A stretch of 64,000 bases of DNA, taken from contig NZ_CP035733.1 of assembly GCF_009768975.1 (NCBI RefSeq), positions 992,001 through 1,056,000 on the forward strand, given 5' to 3'. The stretch comes from Sphingorhabdus lacus (GTDB lineage Bacteria; Pseudomonadota; Alphaproteobacteria; Sphingomonadales; Sphingomonadaceae). Below, one piece after another: positions 1 to 9,448 of this stretch (positions are counted from its first letter, which is position 1; every line of letters starts with the position of its first letter). Made by a program: the position numbers and the translations under genes. Below the pieces are notes generated by a model that searched no databases, had not been told where the DNA came from, and saw only the letters and a program-made list of their open reading frames with translations.

Positions 1-1
1 A

Positions 2-122
2 GAACCGCTGGCCTTGCTAATCGCGGTCGAAACGCTGCCCGACATTTTCAGAACAACAGGCAATGTGCAGATGGATGTGGCGCTCGCCACCGCCATTGAA
101 GCGCCGGAAAAGGAGAAGTTGG

Positions 123-145
<23 letters not shown>
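2..145 (+). CDS. Dicarboxylate/amino acid:cation symporter, C-terminal tail (partial)
   Basis: Only the last 47 codons are present; the gene begins before the window. The frame reads PLALLIAVETLPDIFRT, then GNVQMDVALATAIE, then a short charged tail before TAA. This resembles the last transmembrane helix and C-terminus of the sodium/proton:dicarboxylate symporter family (GltP/DctA-like), inner-membrane carriers that import C4-dicarboxylates or acidic amino acids. The stop overlaps the start of the aldo/keto reductase by 23 bases, so the two are probably co-transcribed. The identification rests on one conserved segment and is moderate. Confidence 0.55.
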
Positions 146-1118
<973 letters not shown>

Positions 1119-1170
1119 GGGCCGTCGCCCAATTTCAAGCTGACCCCCCGTCACCCTGAACCAACCCCAG

Positions 1171-1309
1171 TCACCCTGAACTTGTTTCAGGGTCGATCGT
1201 GCAGCGACTCCGTCGGCGTGGGCCAAACGCAACCGTGCGTCGCAGCATGGCTTGTCACTACAGGTCGGTTGAGGGCTTACAAATGGACCCTGAAACAAGT
1301 TCGGGGTGA
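1171..1309. repeat. 24-bp inverted repeat pair (sphingomonad-type intergenic repeat)
   Basis: Two 24-bp arms, 1171-1194 and 1286-1309, are inverted copies of each other with a single mismatch, separated by 91 bp. Each arm is itself close to a palindrome (CCTGAA, then ACAAG, then TTCAGG). A partial third copy (TCACCCTGAA) lies at 1151-1160. From memory, the core CCTGAAACAAGTTCAGG recurs widely between genes of sphingomonads; I cannot test this here. The pair fills most of the gap between two convergent genes, so it may also act as a bidirectional transcription stop, although no T-run follows. Confidence 0.75.
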
Positions 1310-1360
1310 CGGTTGAATATAATTCGAAATATTGGGCTGAGTACTAGCGTGCATCCGCCC

Positions 1361-2038
1361 CTAAACCGCAAACCAGCGAAAGATACCCGCGCCGGCAACG
1401 CCCATGAAAGGATGGCTCCATGTGGCCACCATCCACAGGACAATACCGGCGATCCACGGACCGACACCTACCGACGGCAGTGCGGACAGACGCGGCCAGA
1501 AATGCGTCCGTCTTAGCCATGAATCCCATTCGACACCGGCCAGTTTCTTCTTTTTGATTTCCTGCCCCTTCGACCCGACGAGCGCAAGAAAGACGATGCT
1601 TCCGGCAAACAGGAAGCTGTCGATTCGGGGCGCGATCAGGATATGGCCGATGCCCCATAGGGCAAAGCCCCACATCATCGGGTGACGGGTGACCTTGAAC
1701 ACGCCGGCGGGTTCCTGCGCCGCGAGGGCATCGGGAACCCCCGGCAATGCCGGATTGCGGATGAAGGACCCGGAAAACAGCACGCCTGCGATCAGCGTCA
1801 GGACGCTGGTTACGCCCCACAGCACATCACCAACGGGCCAGAAATATCCTTCCTTGGGTGCCTGCACAAAGGCCGTAATCATCCAATAAAACAGCCCCAG
1901 CGACACCGCCGAATAGAGCAAGGCAAAACCATTGCCCCGCAGCCGGTATACCAACATGGCCCGCAACGGATGCGACATCAGAAAATGCGTGCCGACAAAG
2001 GCAATACAGGCGGCAGCCAAAGGAAGATATGCGTTCAA
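1361..2038 (-). CDS. NnrU family integral membrane protein
   Basis: A 225-residue polytopic membrane protein with about six hydrophobic segments. It starts MNAYLPLAAACIAFVGTHFL and contains the family-like blocks SHPLRA, RHPMMWGFALW and a C-terminal WSHPFMGVAG. NnrU proteins were first seen near nitrite/nitric oxide reductase genes and resemble isoprenylcysteine methyltransferase-like (NnrU/ICMT) folds. No denitrification genes lie nearby, so a housekeeping lipid or membrane role is as likely. The gene stands alone between a repeat element and the amidohydrolase operon. Family placement is fairly sure; function is unknown. Confidence 0.85.
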   Translation of the reverse strand: MNAYLPLAAACIAFVGTHFLMSHPLRAMLVYRLRGNGFALLYSAVSLGLFYWMITAFVQAPKEGYFWPVGDVLWGVTSVLTLIAGVLFSGSFIRNPALPGVPDALAAQEPAGVFKVTRHPMMWGFALWGIGHILIAPRIDSFLFAGSIVFLALVGSKGQEIKKKKLAGVEWDSWLRRTHFWPRLSALPSVGVGPWIAGIVLWMVATWSHPFMGVAGAGIFRWFAV

Positions 2039-2087
2039 TTCAACGTCTCCGGCCCCCGAAACATGCTGTCCTTAACAGCTTTGATCT

Positions 2088-3380
2088 TTAGCGGTCATAG
2101 GCTTTTGGCAAATCACCTTCGGTCGGGCGTGCATATCGGTCACGTAGCCGCTGTTGCCGGTTGCCTAAGGGCTGCTCAACCCCGTCGATGATGACGGCGG
2201 TCGGCGTACTGGAAAGCTCCAGCGGGTCCCCGTCCCATACCACCACATCGGCGGCTTTACCCGACTTCAGGCTGCCATAGCGGTCACCCACGCCCATGAT
2301 GTCGGCGGGAACCGAGCTGATCGCGGCGAAGGCTTCGTCCCAGGACAGGCCCGTTGCGTTGGGCAGCTTTTCCAGACTGACCAGATTGCCTGCATATTGC
2401 GTGGTGTAACGCAACTGGTGGGAATCGCGGTCGTTGATCATGCCGATGGCAACCTTCACTCCGGCGTCTTTCATACGCCCGATATTGCTCTGCGTAGCCC
2501 CCAGCATTTCGAATGTTGCGGGCAAATCGTTGAGTGCCGAGGCTATGACAGGAACACCTGCCTGCGCCAGTTGCGGTGCAACGCGCCAGCCTTCGGTCGC
2601 GCCGACGAAGACCATCTTGATGGTCGGGAAATCACGCTTCAGCTCCAGCAGGCGTAACATGTCGTTCGCACCTTCGACATGGATCAGCAAACGCGTTTCG
2701 CCGCGCAGGACCGACAGCAATGCCTTGGCATCTTCGGCTTTCAGCAGATCATCGTCAAAGGTATCACGCCCTGCCGCATAATCCTGCGCCTCACGCAACA
2801 TCGCGCGGAAGTGCAGATGCGTTCCGGCACGGCTGCCCCCGGCGTTCGCCGCCCCGTCTTCGCCAAATTCGGCGAATTGGAAGGCGCGGGCCTTGGTCAC
2901 GGGGTTGCTGTCTGCCCCCAGATCGGCGATTGCGCCCTGCCCTGCGAAGATATTGTCCGCGGCTTCGGGTGCCACAACGGCGCGCGTGACGCCTGCGGAC
3001 CGGTTCACCGCAAAGGGCGAGCGGAAGGGGTCGATAGCAGGCGCAATATCAATCGCCGCCGAAAATCCGCTTTTGCCACCACTCTTGTCGTTCGTGCCGT
3101 TCACGGCGTCCACTTCGGACAGGCCAAGGCGGGTGAAGCCGGCGAACACGCCCGGCGTGATCCATTTACCGCTGGCGTCGATCTGGCGCGCGCCAGCGGG
3201 GACGGCAATGCCGACGCCTGCTGCTACGATGGTGCCATCGCGAATGACAACAGTGCCGCCTTCAACGGGCGCACTGCCGTCGCCGACGACGAGCTTGCCG
3301 CCCGTAATGGCAATGGTTTCGGCGTAGGATGGCGAGGTCAAAGCTGCCATTGCGGCTGCTGCATAAAGGAAATGCTTCAT
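2088..3380 (-). CDS. Amidohydrolase-family protein lacking the HxH metal motif
   Basis: A 430-residue exported protein of the amidohydrolase (imidazolonepropionase-like) superfamily. It has a signal peptide MKHFLYAAAAMAALTSPSYAE with cleavage after AYA or SYA. The N-terminal beta-sandwich (GTVVIRDGTIVAAG) and the C-terminal strand (GKAADVVVWDGDPLE) are present. The position that normally carries the metal-binding HxH reads TPGVFAGFTRLGL, with no histidine. It is the last gene of an operon: its ATG overlaps the stop of the catalytically complete paralogue by 4 bases (ATGA). It may therefore act as a non-catalytic or altered partner subunit of that enzyme (inference). Paired amidohydrolases of this kind are common in Gammaproteobacteria and sphingomonads. 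Confidence 0.85.
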   Translation of the reverse strand: MKHFLYAAAAMAALTSPSYAETIAITGGKLVVGDGSAPVEGGTVVIRDGTIVAAGVGIAVPAGARQIDASGKWITPGVFAGFTRLGLSEVDAVNGTNDKSGGKSGFSAAIDIAPAIDPFRSPFAVNRSAGVTRAVVAPEAADNIFAGQGAIADLGADSNPVTKARAFQFAEFGEDGAANAGGSRAGTHLHFRAMLREAQDYAAGRDTFDDDLLKAEDAKALLSVLRGETRLLIHVEGANDMLRLLELKRDFPTIKMVFVGATEGWRVAPQLAQAGVPVIASALNDLPATFEMLGATQSNIGRMKDAGVKVAIGMINDRDSHQLRYTTQYAGNLVSLEKLPNATGLSWDEAFAAISSVPADIMGVGDRYGSLKSGKAADVVVWDGDPLELSSTPTAVIIDGVEQPLGNRQQRLRDRYARPTEGDLPKAYDR

Positions 3381-4768
3381 TTCACATCTCCTTCGCCGGG
3401 TTGGCCAAGCTCGAAATCGCTTACCGGCCTCCTTTTGGGGTCCTTCGCATCATACATCAGCGCGCCGTCGATCCACACCATTTCGGGGCGGGAATAGACG
3501 CTGAGCGGGTTGCCGTTCCACAGGACGACATCGGCCATTTTGCCGGGCTTCAGGCTTCCGGTCTTGTCGGCAATGCCCAACGCCTTGGCGGGATTGTAGG
3601 TGAGCCATTTGATGACTTCGGCATCCGAAATCTGGATGCCCATCCGGCGGCCATCGGCCTGCGCTTTGGCAGCTTCCTGATTCAGACGCTGGATCTGGTT
3701 TTCATCGTCGGAATGGATGATGACGCACGCGCCGCTATTCTGGAGGATAGCAGCGTTTTCCGGGATGGCGTCATAGGCCTCCATCTTGAAACCCCACCAA
3801 TCGGCCCACACAGCCGAGCACACGCCATTGTCACGCAACAGGTCTGCAATTTTGTAGCTTTCCACGGCGTGGTGGAATGCGGCGACCTTATAGCCGAATT
3901 CCTTCGCCATATCGAGGACGAGCGCCATTTCGTCGGCACGGTAGCAGTGGTTCTGGATGCTGATTTCGCCGTCCAATACGCCTGCCAGAGTCTCCATACC
4001 CAAATCGCGGGTGAACTCTTTGCCGCTATCACGTTTCTTTCGATATTCCTGCGCCTTGATCCATGTCTGGCGGTTGACGGCCAAATTGCCCATGCGGGTC
4101 GAGGGCATACGTCCTTTTGTGCCATATACCCGCTTGGGGTTCTCACCGCAGGCCATTTTCAACCCATAGGGTGCGCCGGGGAATTTCATGCCCTGTATCG
4201 TGCGGGAATAGACATTTTTCAGGACAACCGAACGGCCACCCATCAGATTTGCCGAACCCGGAAGGATTTGCAGCGACGTCACGCCGCCATTGGCGAGTGC
4301 GCGGCTGAAGCCGGGGTCCTGTGGCCATACGCTGTGTTCGGCCCATACTTCCGGGGTTGTAGGCGATGTCGCCTCGTTACCGTCGCTATGCGCTTCCACC
4401 GAAGGCGTGGGATAATCGCCCAGATGGGAGTGGATATCGATGATCCCGGGGGTCACATATTTTCCAGCCCCGTCGAAGACCGCAATATCGGCAGGTATCG
4501 GGGTGTCCGGCCCGCCGACACTGCTGATCTTGCCGCCCGACATGAACACCACGCCATTGTCGATCTTTCCGCCTTCACCATCATAAATGGTGACATTGCG
4601 GATCGCCGTGGCGACACCCGGATAGGCTTTATAGGTCGACGGAAAAGGCGCGGGCGCCTTTTCCACCGGCTTGACCGTAGATACCGTTGCCGGTTTCTCG
4701 GTCGAGGTACATGCCGCCATGCTGAGCGGAAGCAGACAGGCTGCTATGGCCTTCCGGGTGAATGTCAT
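3377..4768 (-). CDS. Amidohydrolase family lipoprotein, probable peptidase
   Basis: A 463-residue metal-dependent hydrolase. The N-terminus ends in a lipobox-like SMAAC with Cys20, so it is probably a membrane-anchored periplasmic lipoprotein. The metal motif HSH (His113, His115) follows TPGIID, and further ligand candidates sit in AAFHHAVES and IIHSDDEN. The C-terminus closes the beta-sandwich with GKMADVVLWNGNPL. Six bases separate it from the upstream oligopeptide transporter, and it overlaps the downstream paralogue by 4 bases, so the three genes form one operon. Relatives act on dipeptides such as Xaa-Pro or Xaa-Arg. Hydrolysis of peptides handled by the neighbouring POT carrier is a reasonable inference; the substrate is unproven. 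Confidence 0.88.
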   Translation of the reverse strand: MTFTRKAIAACLLPLSMAACTSTEKPATVSTVKPVEKAPAPFPSTYKAYPGVATAIRNVTIYDGEGGKIDNGVVFMSGGKISSVGGPDTPIPADIAVFDGAGKYVTPGIIDIHSHLGDYPTPSVEAHSDGNEATSPTTPEVWAEHSVWPQDPGFSRALANGGVTSLQILPGSANLMGGRSVVLKNVYSRTIQGMKFPGAPYGLKMACGENPKRVYGTKGRMPSTRMGNLAVNRQTWIKAQEYRKKRDSGKEFTRDLGMETLAGVLDGEISIQNHCYRADEMALVLDMAKEFGYKVAAFHHAVESYKIADLLRDNGVCSAVWADWWGFKMEAYDAIPENAAILQNSGACVIIHSDDENQIQRLNQEAAKAQADGRRMGIQISDAEVIKWLTYNPAKALGIADKTGSLKPGKMADVVLWNGNPLSVYSRPEMVWIDGALMYDAKDPKRRPVSDFELGQPGEGDVK

Positions 4769-4774
4769 CTTCGT

Positions 4775-6403
4775 TTAGTTCCTATTCGTAGCAGGATGGG
4801 TACCGGCAGCCTGTGCCTCACCCATTTCGGCCGCACCTTCGAGCTTTTCGTCTTCGAGCGTATCGAGGTGCATCCAACGCCGTACAATTGGGGACAGCAC
4901 CAATACCAGAACACCGGCACCAACCGAGATGAAGCCGAACAACTCGTAGACATCAAACAGGCCCTGTTTGGTCATTTCACCGCCATGCCCGCCTGTTGCC
5001 TCGCCAATTTTTCCGGCAAGGAAATTTCCAACGGCAGTCATGTAGAACCAAGCCCCCATTATCAACGACGCCAGAAATTTGGGAGCGAGCCGGTTCATAG
5101 CTGAAAGTCCGACGGGTGACAGGCAGAGCTCAGCCATTGTTGCGATGCCGTAATAAAGCAGCACAAAGATAACCGGCGTCATCGCCGACACGCCGACGGC
5201 TTCGCCACCCCAAACCAACGTTAAGTTGGCCAATCCCATCAAGCCAAGTGCCAGACCGAATTTAACTGGAGCGGACGGATCCTTGCCCTTCAAACCGAGC
5301 CATTGCCACAAACCCGCAAACAGAGGAGCAAGCAGGATTATGTAAATGGGGTTGATAGATTGAAACAGCGACGCCGGAATGCCGGCACGATCGACATAAC
5401 GATCCGTGAACAGATTCATCGAACCACCCGCCTGTTCAAATAGCGACCAGAAAATTGGATTTAAGCTGATCAGAAACAGGATAGCAAACATGCGGTGCTT
5501 TGCTTCCCGCTGCAGTTTGAAGCTCTCGTAAAGCACATAGCCCAGCAGAGACACGCCGCAGACAATGAGCAGCGTTTGAATGACATCGCGATACTGCAGG
5601 AGCAACCAGATCACGGCGACCGAAGCAACGCCAACTGCGTAAAGCGTGATCTCTTTGCTTCGCGCCAACGGAGCCGGCGCTTCCCCCCCACCATTGAGTG
5701 ACGATTTGCCTAGCACAAAGACGACAAGTCCCAAGAGCATCCCAAATCCGGCCAGTCCGAAACCGTAGGACCAACCAATGGTTTCACCGAGATAGCCCAC
5801 CATGATGCCGCCAAGCGCCGCACCCACGTTAATTCCCATGTAGAAAATCGTGTAAGCACCATCTCGGCGAACATCCGTGAGCTTGTAAAGCTGCCCAACC
5901 ATAACCGAAATATTGGCCTTTAGGAAACCTGACCCGACAACGATGAAGGCAAGTGCACCCCAAAAGATATTGATAGTAGGATCATCCTGTCCCCCGACAC
6001 CTTCAAAAGCCATAAGCGTGTGGCCGATTGCGAGCAGTATCCCGCCAAATAACACAGCTTTCCGTTGCCCGATGTAGCGATCGGCGAGGTACCCGCCTAA
6101 GACAGGAGTAATATAAACGAGCGCGAGATACGAAGCGTAAATGCCTTGTCCGTCGCCGTCCCCGAACAACCAATGTTTGGTAAGATAAAATACCAGAATG
6201 CCGCGCATACCGTAGAACGAAAAACGCTCCCACATTTCAGCGAAGAACAGCATGTAGAGGCCCTTGGGATGGCCTGCGAATTCCGGTTCGCGCTGGATGG
6301 CAATCTTGGCCCCCATCGCGAGAAAAATGCCAAGTACGACGACAGCGATTGCCGCTATCCAGTCGCCTTCAGCCCATAAACCCATTGGCTTCATATCGGT
6401 CAT
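4775..6403 (-). CDS. POT/PTR2-family proton-dependent oligopeptide transporter
   Basis: A 542-residue inner-membrane MFS-type carrier of the proton-coupled peptide transporter family, importing di- and tripeptides. The PTR2 signature EMWERFSFYG lies at residues 56-65 and the second family block FWSLFEQAGGSMN follows in the middle. About 12-14 hydrophobic helices are seen. A TTG upstream at 6424 is open, but the ATG at 6403 is preceded by AGAGGGG at good spacing and starts MTDMKPMG, so I chose it. It is the first gene of the operon with the two amidohydrolases, which suggests uptake and breakdown of peptides as nutrients. Confidence 0.93.
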   Translation of the reverse strand: MTDMKPMGLWAEGDWIAAIAVVVLGIFLAMGAKIAIQREPEFAGHPKGLYMLFFAEMWERFSFYGMRGILVFYLTKHWLFGDGDGQGIYASYLALVYITPVLGGYLADRYIGQRKAVLFGGILLAIGHTLMAFEGVGGQDDPTINIFWGALAFIVVGSGFLKANISVMVGQLYKLTDVRRDGAYTIFYMGINVGAALGGIMVGYLGETIGWSYGFGLAGFGMLLGLVVFVLGKSSLNGGGEAPAPLARSKEITLYAVGVASVAVIWLLLQYRDVIQTLLIVCGVSLLGYVLYESFKLQREAKHRMFAILFLISLNPIFWSLFEQAGGSMNLFTDRYVDRAGIPASLFQSINPIYIILLAPLFAGLWQWLGLKGKDPSAPVKFGLALGLMGLANLTLVWGGEAVGVSAMTPVIFVLLYYGIATMAELCLSPVGLSAMNRLAPKFLASLIMGAWFYMTAVGNFLAGKIGEATGGHGGEMTKQGLFDVYELFGFISVGAGVLVLVLSPIVRRWMHLDTLEDEKLEGAAEMGEAQAAGTHPATNRN

Positions 6404-6530
6404 GCGAACCCCTCTAATTGTCAATTATTGTAATGCTCTCCCCGAGCAGATGGTCAAACCCTAACGAAAAAATTGCGGCTGTGAAGAATTTTGTTGCGCA
6501 GTTCGGCAAATTTCGACGAATGACCGCTTC

Positions 6531-7100
6531 ATGTTCAACGATCTCTCCTCGGTATCCCGCTATCTCGCCACCCGCCGGTCGGGCAAGCCCCGCGATATGG
6601 TCGCTCCGGGTCCTGATGCCGCCATGCTCGGGGAGATATTGAAGCTCGCGATGCGTACGCCCGACCATGGGAAGCTGTTCCCCTGGCGCTTTGTGGTGGT
6701 CGACGATCGCGATGCCTTTGCCGATCTGCTCGCGCGCGCCTTTACCGCTGCCAATCCGGACGCACGCGCAGCGCAGATCGAGGCAGCGGTCGCCCCTGCC
6801 CGCATGGCCCCAACGTTGGTCCTGCTGCTCTTCGCCCCGCAACCCAGCGCGAAAATACCGCTGTGGGAACAGCAGATGAGCGTCGGCGCGGTCGGCATGA
6901 ACCTACTGCACGCCGCCCATGCCCATGGCTTTGTCGGAAGCTGGATTACCGGATGGGCAAGCTATGACCCTGTGGTCCGGTCCGCACTGTGCAACGGCGA
7001 CGAACAGATTGCCGGTCTGTTTTTCATGGGCTCCCCCGCCCAGCCTTTGGAAGAACGCCCGCGCCCCGACGCATCGGACATTGTGCGCCACTGGCCCTGA
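6531..7100 (+). CDS. Nitroreductase family protein (YdjA/TdsD-like)
   Basis: A 189-residue flavoprotein of the compact nitroreductase subgroup resembling E. coli YdjA. Visible blocks are the FMN-contacting RYLATRRSGKP near the N-terminus, AMRTPDHGKLFPWRF, the helix MSVGAVGMNLLHAAHAHGF, and the terminal FMGSPAQPLEERPRP. Members reduce nitro groups or quinones with NAD(P)H in the cytosol. The length is normal for the subgroup (about 180-190). It is transcribed divergently from the peptide transporter and lies 46 bases before the GntR regulator. The natural substrate is unknown. Confidence 0.9.
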   Translation: MFNDLSSVSRYLATRRSGKPRDMVAPGPDAAMLGEILKLAMRTPDHGKLFPWRFVVVDDRDAFADLLARAFTAANPDARAAQIEAAVAPARMAPTLVLLLFAPQPSAKIPLWEQQMSVGAVGMNLLHAAHAHGFVGSWITGWASYDPVVRSALCNGDEQIAGLFFMGSPAQPLEERPRPDASDIVRHWP

Positions 7101-7120
7101 ACGCAAAACTTGACGCGCCC

Positions 7121-7138
7121 TACTGTATTATGGCAGTA
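7121..7138. promoter_or_regulatory. Operator-like inverted repeat before the GntR gene
   Basis: TACTG and CAGTA arms flank an 8-base AT-rich centre just upstream of the gntR start codon at 7147. GntR regulators bind dyad sites and usually repress their own gene, so this is a candidate autoregulatory operator. It is seen only once in the window and has not been compared with other genomes. Confidence 0.4.
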
Positions 7139-7146
7139 AGGTTGCG

Positions 7147-7488
7147 ATGAAAAGCGATGCAAAACCGGTTTACCTGAAATTACGCGACGTTATCGCCGCG
7201 GCCATCCTCGACGGCGAGTATAAGGAAGGCGATATGCTGCCTTCGGTTCGCGCTTTTGCAGCCGATCAGGGTGCCAATCCGCTGACCGTCGCAAAAGCCT
7301 ATCAATTGTTTCAGGACAGCGGTCTGGTCGATGTCAAACGGGGCGTAGGCCTGTTCGTTGCGGGCGGAGCCGTTGCAAAGCTGCGCAGTTTTGAACGCGA
7401 ACATTTCGTCAAAAATGTATGGCCCGACGTCAAGGCACAGATGCAACGTGCCGGTGTTGATCCTGCCGAACTATTGGCGCTTTGCTGA
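7147..7488 (+). CDS. GntR family transcriptional regulator, YtrA subfamily
   Basis: A 113-residue DNA-binding protein. Residues 8-72 form the GntR winged helix (PVYLKLRDVI, LPSVRAFAADQGANPLTVAK, GLVDVKRGVGLFV). The short C-terminal helical tail without a ligand domain fits the YtrA subfamily. These regulators normally sit beside an ABC transporter operon, but none is adjacent here, so the target is unknown. The ATG at 7147 follows the dyad at 7121-7138. The last 18 bases overlap the convergent TPR gene, and the two messages would share complementary 3' ends. Confidence 0.9.
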   Translation: MKSDAKPVYLKLRDVIAAAILDGEYKEGDMLPSVRAFAADQGANPLTVAKAYQLFQDSGLVDVKRGVGLFVAGGAVAKLRSFEREHFVKNVWPDVKAQMQRAGVDPAELLALC

Positions 7489-9435
7489 TTTCCGATAGGC
7501 CGCAACCGCGCGCCTGAGCTGCGCGGCGACTTCCTGATTTTCCGGCATCATCGCCTGGGCCTTTTGCAACAACTCCATAGCTGCCTTGGGCCGCTTGCCC
7601 CGTTTCAGTTCAAGCTGCCCGTAAATCTTGGTCACCATCGCATTGGCGGGGGCAATATCATAAGCCGTCCGCGCATAACTGATCGCCCTTTCCATTTGCC
7701 CCGCCCCGGCATAAGCCCGCGCAAGGTTGGCAAGCAGGATGGCGTCATTATTCCCCAGCCGCTTGCGCACACGTTCCAGCAGGCGAATAGCATCGGCCCA
7801 GTTCCCGGTATCAAGGTGGCGATAGCCTGCAAGGCGCAGCGCCGTCAGGTTGGTCGGGTTATATTGTAAATAGGCAGACAGGGTTTCGCCGGCCTCCTTC
7901 TGCCGATTCAGCCGCGCCAGCGCGTCGACGAGCCGCAGCATCACCGGTTCGGTAAAAGTGATCTGCCGTGCCTGTTGGTAGGCGTTCACAGCGGACTGGG
8001 TGTTACCGCGCGCCATTTCGATGTCGCCGACAATCACATGCGCATCGGCAACACCCGGGTTGGCATTTTGCAGACGGACGGCTTCGGTCCATGCCGCATC
8101 ATTGTTGCCCTGTGCCGCCAGCAGCCGGATATAGGGCAGCACAATGCGCGCATTATTCGGCTCGCGCTGCGCTTCAAAAGCCGCCGCCTCCAAAGAAATG
8201 GGTTCGGGCAGCGGAAGCGCTGGTCGCACGGTCGCCAACGCCCCGTCATCCAGCGGCGCCGATGCCCGCAAAGGTTGGTCGCTCGCTTCAAATGCGCGCG
8301 CGGTCAGTATCAGGCTATAGCTATCGGCATCCGGCCGGGACGCGATTTCCTTGATGGTATCGAGCGCACCCAGCGGATCCCCTGCCCGATATAATGCCTG
8401 CGCCAGCAAGATACGCACACGGCGGTTGCGAGGCTGCATGCCCAGCAATTCCTGCAGATGGTCGACTGCCTTATTGTAATTCCCCAGTTCATAGGCGCAG
8501 ATCGCATTGAGCAGCATCGCGGCGGGGACTTGTTCAAAATTCGAGCCTGCTTTGGGCAATATCCGGCTCGCCAGTTCATATTCCCCCGCCCGCGCCGCCA
8601 GCACGGCTTGCATATAATAGGCCTTGGCATTGGTGCGATCGAGGCTGATGATTTTGCGGGCCACGGCCAGCATGTCCCGATAGCGTCCCGCATCCCCAAG
8701 GCTCAGGCCATATTCTTCGAGCAAGGGTATATCAACGGGGTTCAGTTGCAACCCCCGTTCAAACCATGGCAGCGACGCCACCACTCCAAATTGGGAACGC
8801 ATCAGCCGGCCGCGAAACTCCAGCGCGCGGACATTTTGGGGATCAAGTTTGAAGGCATAGTCGACAGCGTCAATCGCCCCCTTCTGGTCCGCCTGCACGA
8901 AACGCAGCCGGGCAAGATCGGTCCAAAGCTGGCTATCCCTGGGTGCCATCTGCAGCGCCGCATCAAAATAGGACTGTGCCTGCGCCAAGTCGCCTTTGTC
9001 CATTGCCACACGGGCAGCGATGCGCAGGGCATAGGCCTTGTTGCGGTCGGGAATGTCGTCGCGCTGCAGTGCGGCTTGCGCAGAATCGAGGTCACCATCG
9101 AGCCAATAGGCATGGCCCCAAAAATGCGCCGTCGCCGCCTTGGACGCACCCAACGCCTGCGCCCGGTTGAGGGCAACAAGCGCGGCGGCAGAATCAAAAA
9201 GGTCGAGCGACACTTTGGCTTGGGTCAGGAAAATATCCACATTGCGGGGATCCGCCTTGGCCGCATTCATCAGGGCAACACGCGCCGATCGCAAATCGCC
9301 TTGCTGCATATAGGCCTGCGCCTCGGACCTATAACCTGCGCCCGACTGCGGGCCACTAGCTTGCATCCACAGCAGACCGCCAACGGCCGCGAGCGCCGCC
9401 GCCGCCAGAAGAGAGAAGACGAGCCTGCGTGACAC
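7471..9435 (-). CDS. TPR-repeat protein of the PrsK/PrsR exopolysaccharide cluster (PrsT-like)
   Basis: A 654-residue protein with an N-terminal membrane anchor (residues 5-27, hydrophobic after MSRR) and then tetratricopeptide repeats nearly to the end, e.g. AQSYFDAALQMAPRD, FERGLQLNPVDIP and AVDHLQELLGMQPRN. TPR solenoids bind other proteins. The N-terminus leaves most of the protein in the periplasm. It is the last gene of the minus-strand cluster sugar transferase-PrsK-PrsR-TPR, which matches the place of PrsT in PEP-CTERM/exosortase loci. PrsT proteins are often longer, near 900 residues, so this is a shorter version. A role in assembling or exporting the polysaccharide is inferred from position only. 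Confidence 0.85.
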   Translation of the reverse strand: MSRRLVFSLLAAAALAAVGGLLWMQASGPQSGAGYRSEAQAYMQQGDLRSARVALMNAAKADPRNVDIFLTQAKVSLDLFDSAAALVALNRAQALGASKAATAHFWGHAYWLDGDLDSAQAALQRDDIPDRNKAYALRIAARVAMDKGDLAQAQSYFDAALQMAPRDSQLWTDLARLRFVQADQKGAIDAVDYAFKLDPQNVRALEFRGRLMRSQFGVVASLPWFERGLQLNPVDIPLLEEYGLSLGDAGRYRDMLAVARKIISLDRTNAKAYYMQAVLAARAGEYELASRILPKAGSNFEQVPAAMLLNAICAYELGNYNKAVDHLQELLGMQPRNRRVRILLAQALYRAGDPLGALDTIKEIASRPDADSYSLILTARAFEASDQPLRASAPLDDGALATVRPALPLPEPISLEAAAFEAQREPNNARIVLPYIRLLAAQGNNDAAWTEAVRLQNANPGVADAHVIVGDIEMARGNTQSAVNAYQQARQITFTEPVMLRLVDALARLNRQKEAGETLSAYLQYNPTNLTALRLAGYRHLDTGNWADAIRLLERVRKRLGNNDAILLANLARAYAGAGQMERAISYARTAYDIAPANAMVTKIYGQLELKRGKRPKAAMELLQKAQAMMPENQEVAAQLRRAVAAYRKSAKRQ

Positions 9436-9448
9436 CGGCCTGACCCGG

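Noticed and set aside
3329..5104. 591-codon open frame on the plus strand opposite the amidohydrolases
   Set aside because: Shadow frame; the minus strand has two full amidohydrolases with signal peptides and coupled starts.
8458..9432. 324-codon plus-strand frame opposite the TPR gene
   Set aside because: Antisense shadow; the TPR protein on the minus strand is well supported.
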